Source: JBBSDV01 sp038240335 (GTDB lineage: Bacteria > Chloroflexota > Dehalococcoidia > DSTF01 > JACRBR01). Taken from it: a stretch of DNA of 6,513 nucleotides. The translations under genes and the position numbers were made by a program. Position 1 is the stretch's first letter, and every line of letters starts with the position of its first letter. The stretch spans positions 1 to 6,513 of the forward strand of contig JBBSDV010000170.1 of assembly GCA_038240335.1 (NCBI GenBank), written 5' to 3'. The notes beneath the pieces are model-generated. The model did no database searches, was not told the DNA's origin, and saw only the letters and a list, made by a program, of their open reading frames with translations. Below are positions 5,020 to 6,513 of this stretch, piece after piece.

Positions 5020-5466
5020 ATGAATGAAACGTGGGTCCTCCTCGATGACGCGACCGGACTGCACGCCGGCTGGTATTTCTGGCTGCGCGTCCTCGATGAA
5101 GTGAACCGTTCGAGCCGCTACGGCGCCCCCTTCGCGCTGCTGCTTCTCGAGGCGGGCGGCGACGATCCGCGAGCGGCGCGCCGCATCGAGAGCGCGGCCT
5201 CGCACGTGCCGCAAGCCGTCCGCAGCACGGATCTCGCGGGCCTCGTGAGTCCGCAATGCGTCGGCATCCTCCTCACCGAGCAAGATGGCGAATCTGCGGA
5301 GCTCGCGATGAAGCGGGTGCTCGAACGCATTGGCGACTCGGCCGCCCGCATCGGCGGTTGGCGCTCGACGCTGCTGCTGTATCCCGAAGACGGCGCGGAG
5401 ATCTCGACATTGCTTTCGAACGGCTGGCACCCGACGCTCCACGAGGATGCGGCGCAAAGCGCGTGA
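5020..5466 (+). CDS. Degenerate GGDEF-derived protein without the signature
   Basis: This 148-residue protein aligns by pattern with a GGDEF (diguanylate cyclase) domain but is shortened and cannot be catalytic. DDATGLHAGWYFWLRVLDEV (9-28) corresponds to the family opening D-x-x-T-G-L-x-N-R-R-x-F. SSRYGAPFALLLLEA (31-45) is the first core strand. The metal-binding D-x-F-K-x-I-N-D and G-H-x-x-G-D segment is almost entirely missing: only GGDDP remains. RSTDLAGLVSPQCVGILLTE (68-87) matches the R-x-x-D-x-x-a-R-x-G-G-D-E-F strand pair, with SPQCV where GGDEF should be. AELAMKRVLERI (93-104) is the following helix, and GWRSTLLLYPEDGAEISTLL (113-132) the last strand and helix. There is no sensory or membrane domain. 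A stand-alone regulatory or binding role is inferred. GTG at 5017 is an alternative start; neither has a ribosome binding site. The next gene follows in the same direction. Confidence 0.75.
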   Translation: MNETWVLLDDATGLHAGWYFWLRVLDEVNRSSRYGAPFALLLLEAGGDDPRAARRIESAASHVPQAVRSTDLAGLVSPQCVGILLTEQDGESAELAMKRVLERIGDSAARIGGWRSTLLLYPEDGAEISTLLSNGWHPTLHEDAAQSA

Positions 5467-5523
5467 GCGCTCTGGTCGCCGACTATGGCTCACCGGTCTG
5501 TTTATGATGTCCGAGGTTGTCGC

Positions 5524-5967
5524 GTGACGGAGGATTGGAAGGCCCGCATCCTGCACGCGCGGCAGTCATACGAACTGCGGCGAAGCAGCATCGGCGTGCG
5601 GACGCCGATGGCCGCGGTCTTCCGCCGGATGATCCAGACCGTCCTGCAATCCGCTTTCGAGGAAGTCGCCGATTTCGCGACGGCCCAGGGCGTCGAGTGC
5701 ACGATCGAATGCGAGCTCGGAGGCGTTCAGCCGCGGGCAATGTTCTGCATCCGCCCATCCGGCCGGTCGATTCGGTACGAACTCGATCCCGACGGCGAGG
5801 CTGTCCGCGAGATCGAAGGCGTCTACCACCGGCCATTCGGCCAGCGCCGTGTCTGGGTGGCGGTTGATGTTCTGCAGTCCCAGCTGACGCAAGGCTATGC
5901 GCGCGCCGCTGCTGCCGCGCTCGTCCAGGACCACTTTCGCCAATCCGCCGCCGAAAGCGACGGCTGA
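5524..5967 (+). CDS. Unrecognised 147-residue soluble protein
   Basis: I do not recognise this protein. I favour the GTG at 5524 (protein begins MTEDWKARILHARQSYELRR) because GAGG at 5513-5516 lies seven bases before it. The in-frame ATG at 5485 would add 13 residues but has no ribosome binding site. Residues 1-20 are charged and helical. MAAVFRRMIQTVLQSAFEEV (29-48) is a long amphipathic helix. Two strand-rich blocks follow: VECTIECELGGVQPRAMFCIRPSGRSIRYELDPDG (split, 57-91) and RRVWVAVDVLQSQL (108-121). A final helix spans about 122-140. There is no signal peptide or membrane span. It starts 57 bases after the GGDEF-derived gene on the same strand, so the two may be co-transcribed, but no shared function can be read from the sequence. 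Confidence 0.65.
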   Translation: MTEDWKARILHARQSYELRRSSIGVRTPMAAVFRRMIQTVLQSAFEEVADFATAQGVECTIECELGGVQPRAMFCIRPSGRSIRYELDPDGEAVREIEGVYHRPFGQRRVWVAVDVLQSQLTQGYARAAAAALVQDHFRQSAAESDG

Positions 5968-5984
5968 GGTCAGGCCGCCGGCCC

Positions 5985-5997
5985 GAACCAGTGGTTC
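5985..5997. promoter_or_regulatory. Perfect 13-base palindrome upstream of the SsuD-like gene
   Basis: GAACCA-G-TGGTTC is a perfect 6-1-6 inverted repeat, 130 bases before the ATG of the SsuD-like gene and 18 bases after the stop of the preceding gene. It could be an operator for the monooxygenase gene. A terminator is less likely because no T-run follows. Its layout matches the 13-base palindrome at 1157-1169, though the sequence differs. Confidence 0.35.
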
Positions 5998-6126
5998 TCC
6001 CCACGCGATGCACGTGCTCGCGATAGCGGCCCGTGAATGTCGCACTGACAATCGCCGACGCGCTAACATTCGAGACGCTGGTCCCCGGTGCGGTACACAG
6101 AAAGCAGGGTGTGCGTGACGACCACC

Positions 6127-6513
6127 ATGTCGGGCGAACGACCGATCGAGGTGCATTGGTTCTTGCCGACGTCCGGAGACGGGCGCTCGGTCGTCGATTT
6201 CTTTCCCGACCCGTCGGGCAAACTCCCACCGAGCGCGCGTACGGCGGACATCGACTACCTGCGCCAGGTCGCGCAGGCGGCCGACCGCCTCGGTTTCGCC
6301 GGCGTCCTGACGCCGACCGGCGTCCTGTGCGAAGACGCGTGGCTCGTCACGGCCGCGCTCGCGCGCGACACTGAACAGTTGAAGTTCCTCGTCGCCTTTC
6401 GTCCCGGGTTCGTACTGCCGACGCTCGCGGCACAGATGACCGCGACGCTCCAGCGCATCACGCGCGGCCGCGTCCTCCTCAACGTCGTCAGCGGCGGCGA
6501 TGAGGCCGAGCAG
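6127..6513 (+). CDS. Partial alkanesulfonate monooxygenase (SsuD) family protein
   Basis: The frame runs from ATG 6127 to the right edge, giving 129 residues of a luciferase-like, FMNH2-dependent monooxygenase. The family typically cleaves C1-C6 or longer alkanesulfonates to aldehyde and sulfite to supply sulfur. It resembles E. coli SsuD, recalled from memory, along its whole visible length: VHWFLPTSGDGR (9-20), YLRQVAQAADRLGFAGVLTP (44-63), CEDAWLVTAA (68-77), LKFLVAFRPGFVLPTLAAQM (split, about 85-104), and ATLQRITRGRVLLNVVSGGD (106-125). Cys68 matches the conserved active-site Cys54 of E. coli SsuD. Ser16 stands where SsuD has a histidine in T-H-G-D-G. About a third of a typical 380-residue member is visible. 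GTG at 6115, with a weak purine run (AGCAGGG) upstream, is an alternative start. The substrate may differ from classic sulfonates, since no ssu transport genes are visible. Confidence 0.88.
   Translation, partial: MSGERPIEVHWFLPTSGDGRSVVDFFPDPSGKLPPSARTADIDYLRQVAQAADRLGFAGVLTPTGVLCEDAWLVTAALARDTEQLKFLVAFRPGFVLPTLAAQMTATLQRITRGRVLLNVVSGGDEAEQ

Noticed and set aside
5968..6126. A promoter with CTGACA and TAACAT before the SsuD-like gene.
   Set aside because: The two hexamers are only 13 bases apart, too close for a normal sigma-70 type promoter.
5483..6229. A 248-codon minus-strand open frame over the 5524-5967 gene and the following gap.
   Set aside because: The translation is highly Arg/Ser/Pro-rich low-complexity sequence, and it overlaps the start of the clear SsuD-like gene on the other strand.

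Overview
The window is high-GC bacterial DNA, densely packed with short, independently promoted genes on both strands. The gene mix is a wax ester synthase/diacylglycerol acyltransferase beside a lipase-like hydrolase, a GNAT acetyltransferase, an NTF2-like protein, a decayed GGDEF protein and an SsuD-type flavin monooxygenase. This suits a free-living aerobic heterotroph such as a Chloroflexota or Actinomycetota lineage. No marker in the window fixes the phylum, so that placement is inference.

Layout from left to right. Positions 1-58 (minus) hold the first 19 codons of a probable metallo-beta-lactamase-fold protein that runs off the left edge. Positions 242-1042 (minus) encode an alpha/beta hydrolase with a complete Ser-Asp-His set. 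A 202-base divergent intergenic region carries a perfect TATAAT -10 box for the plus strand, a TATGAT box for the minus strand, and a cluster of GTAAT/ATTAC half-sites including a 13-base palindrome. Positions 1245-2774 (plus) encode a full-length WS/DGAT with HHxxxDG, PLW, ND and NVPGP motifs and an odd Asn-Gly-rich tail. The hydrolase and WS/DGAT probably form a divergently transcribed neutral-lipid (wax ester/triacylglycerol) pair.

Next, on the minus strand, come a GNAT N-acetyltransferase (2964-3542), a 336-base gene-free stretch with a decayed purine-rich G-tract repeat and a perfect 8-bp hairpin, and an NTF2/SnoaL-like protein (3879-4346). These are followed by a very small lysine-rich gene of 21 residues with a strong ribosome binding site (4495-4560) and an unrecognised 104-residue protein (4587-4901). 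The last two lie 26 bases apart and probably share a transcript.

The right part reads plus: a GGDEF-derived protein that has lost the GGDEF signature (5020-5466), an unrecognised 147-residue protein probably starting at a GTG (5524-5967), a 160-base gap with a perfect 13-base palindrome, and the first 129 codons of an alkanesulfonate monooxygenase (SsuD) family protein (6127 to the right edge).

I saw no RNA genes, insertion sequences, CRISPR arrays or attachment sites. I found no clear multi-gene new system. The best leads are the 21-residue lysine-rich gene (with a competing antisense frame), the shared operator-like cluster at the lipid gene pair, and the signature-less GGDEF protein with its unknown neighbour.
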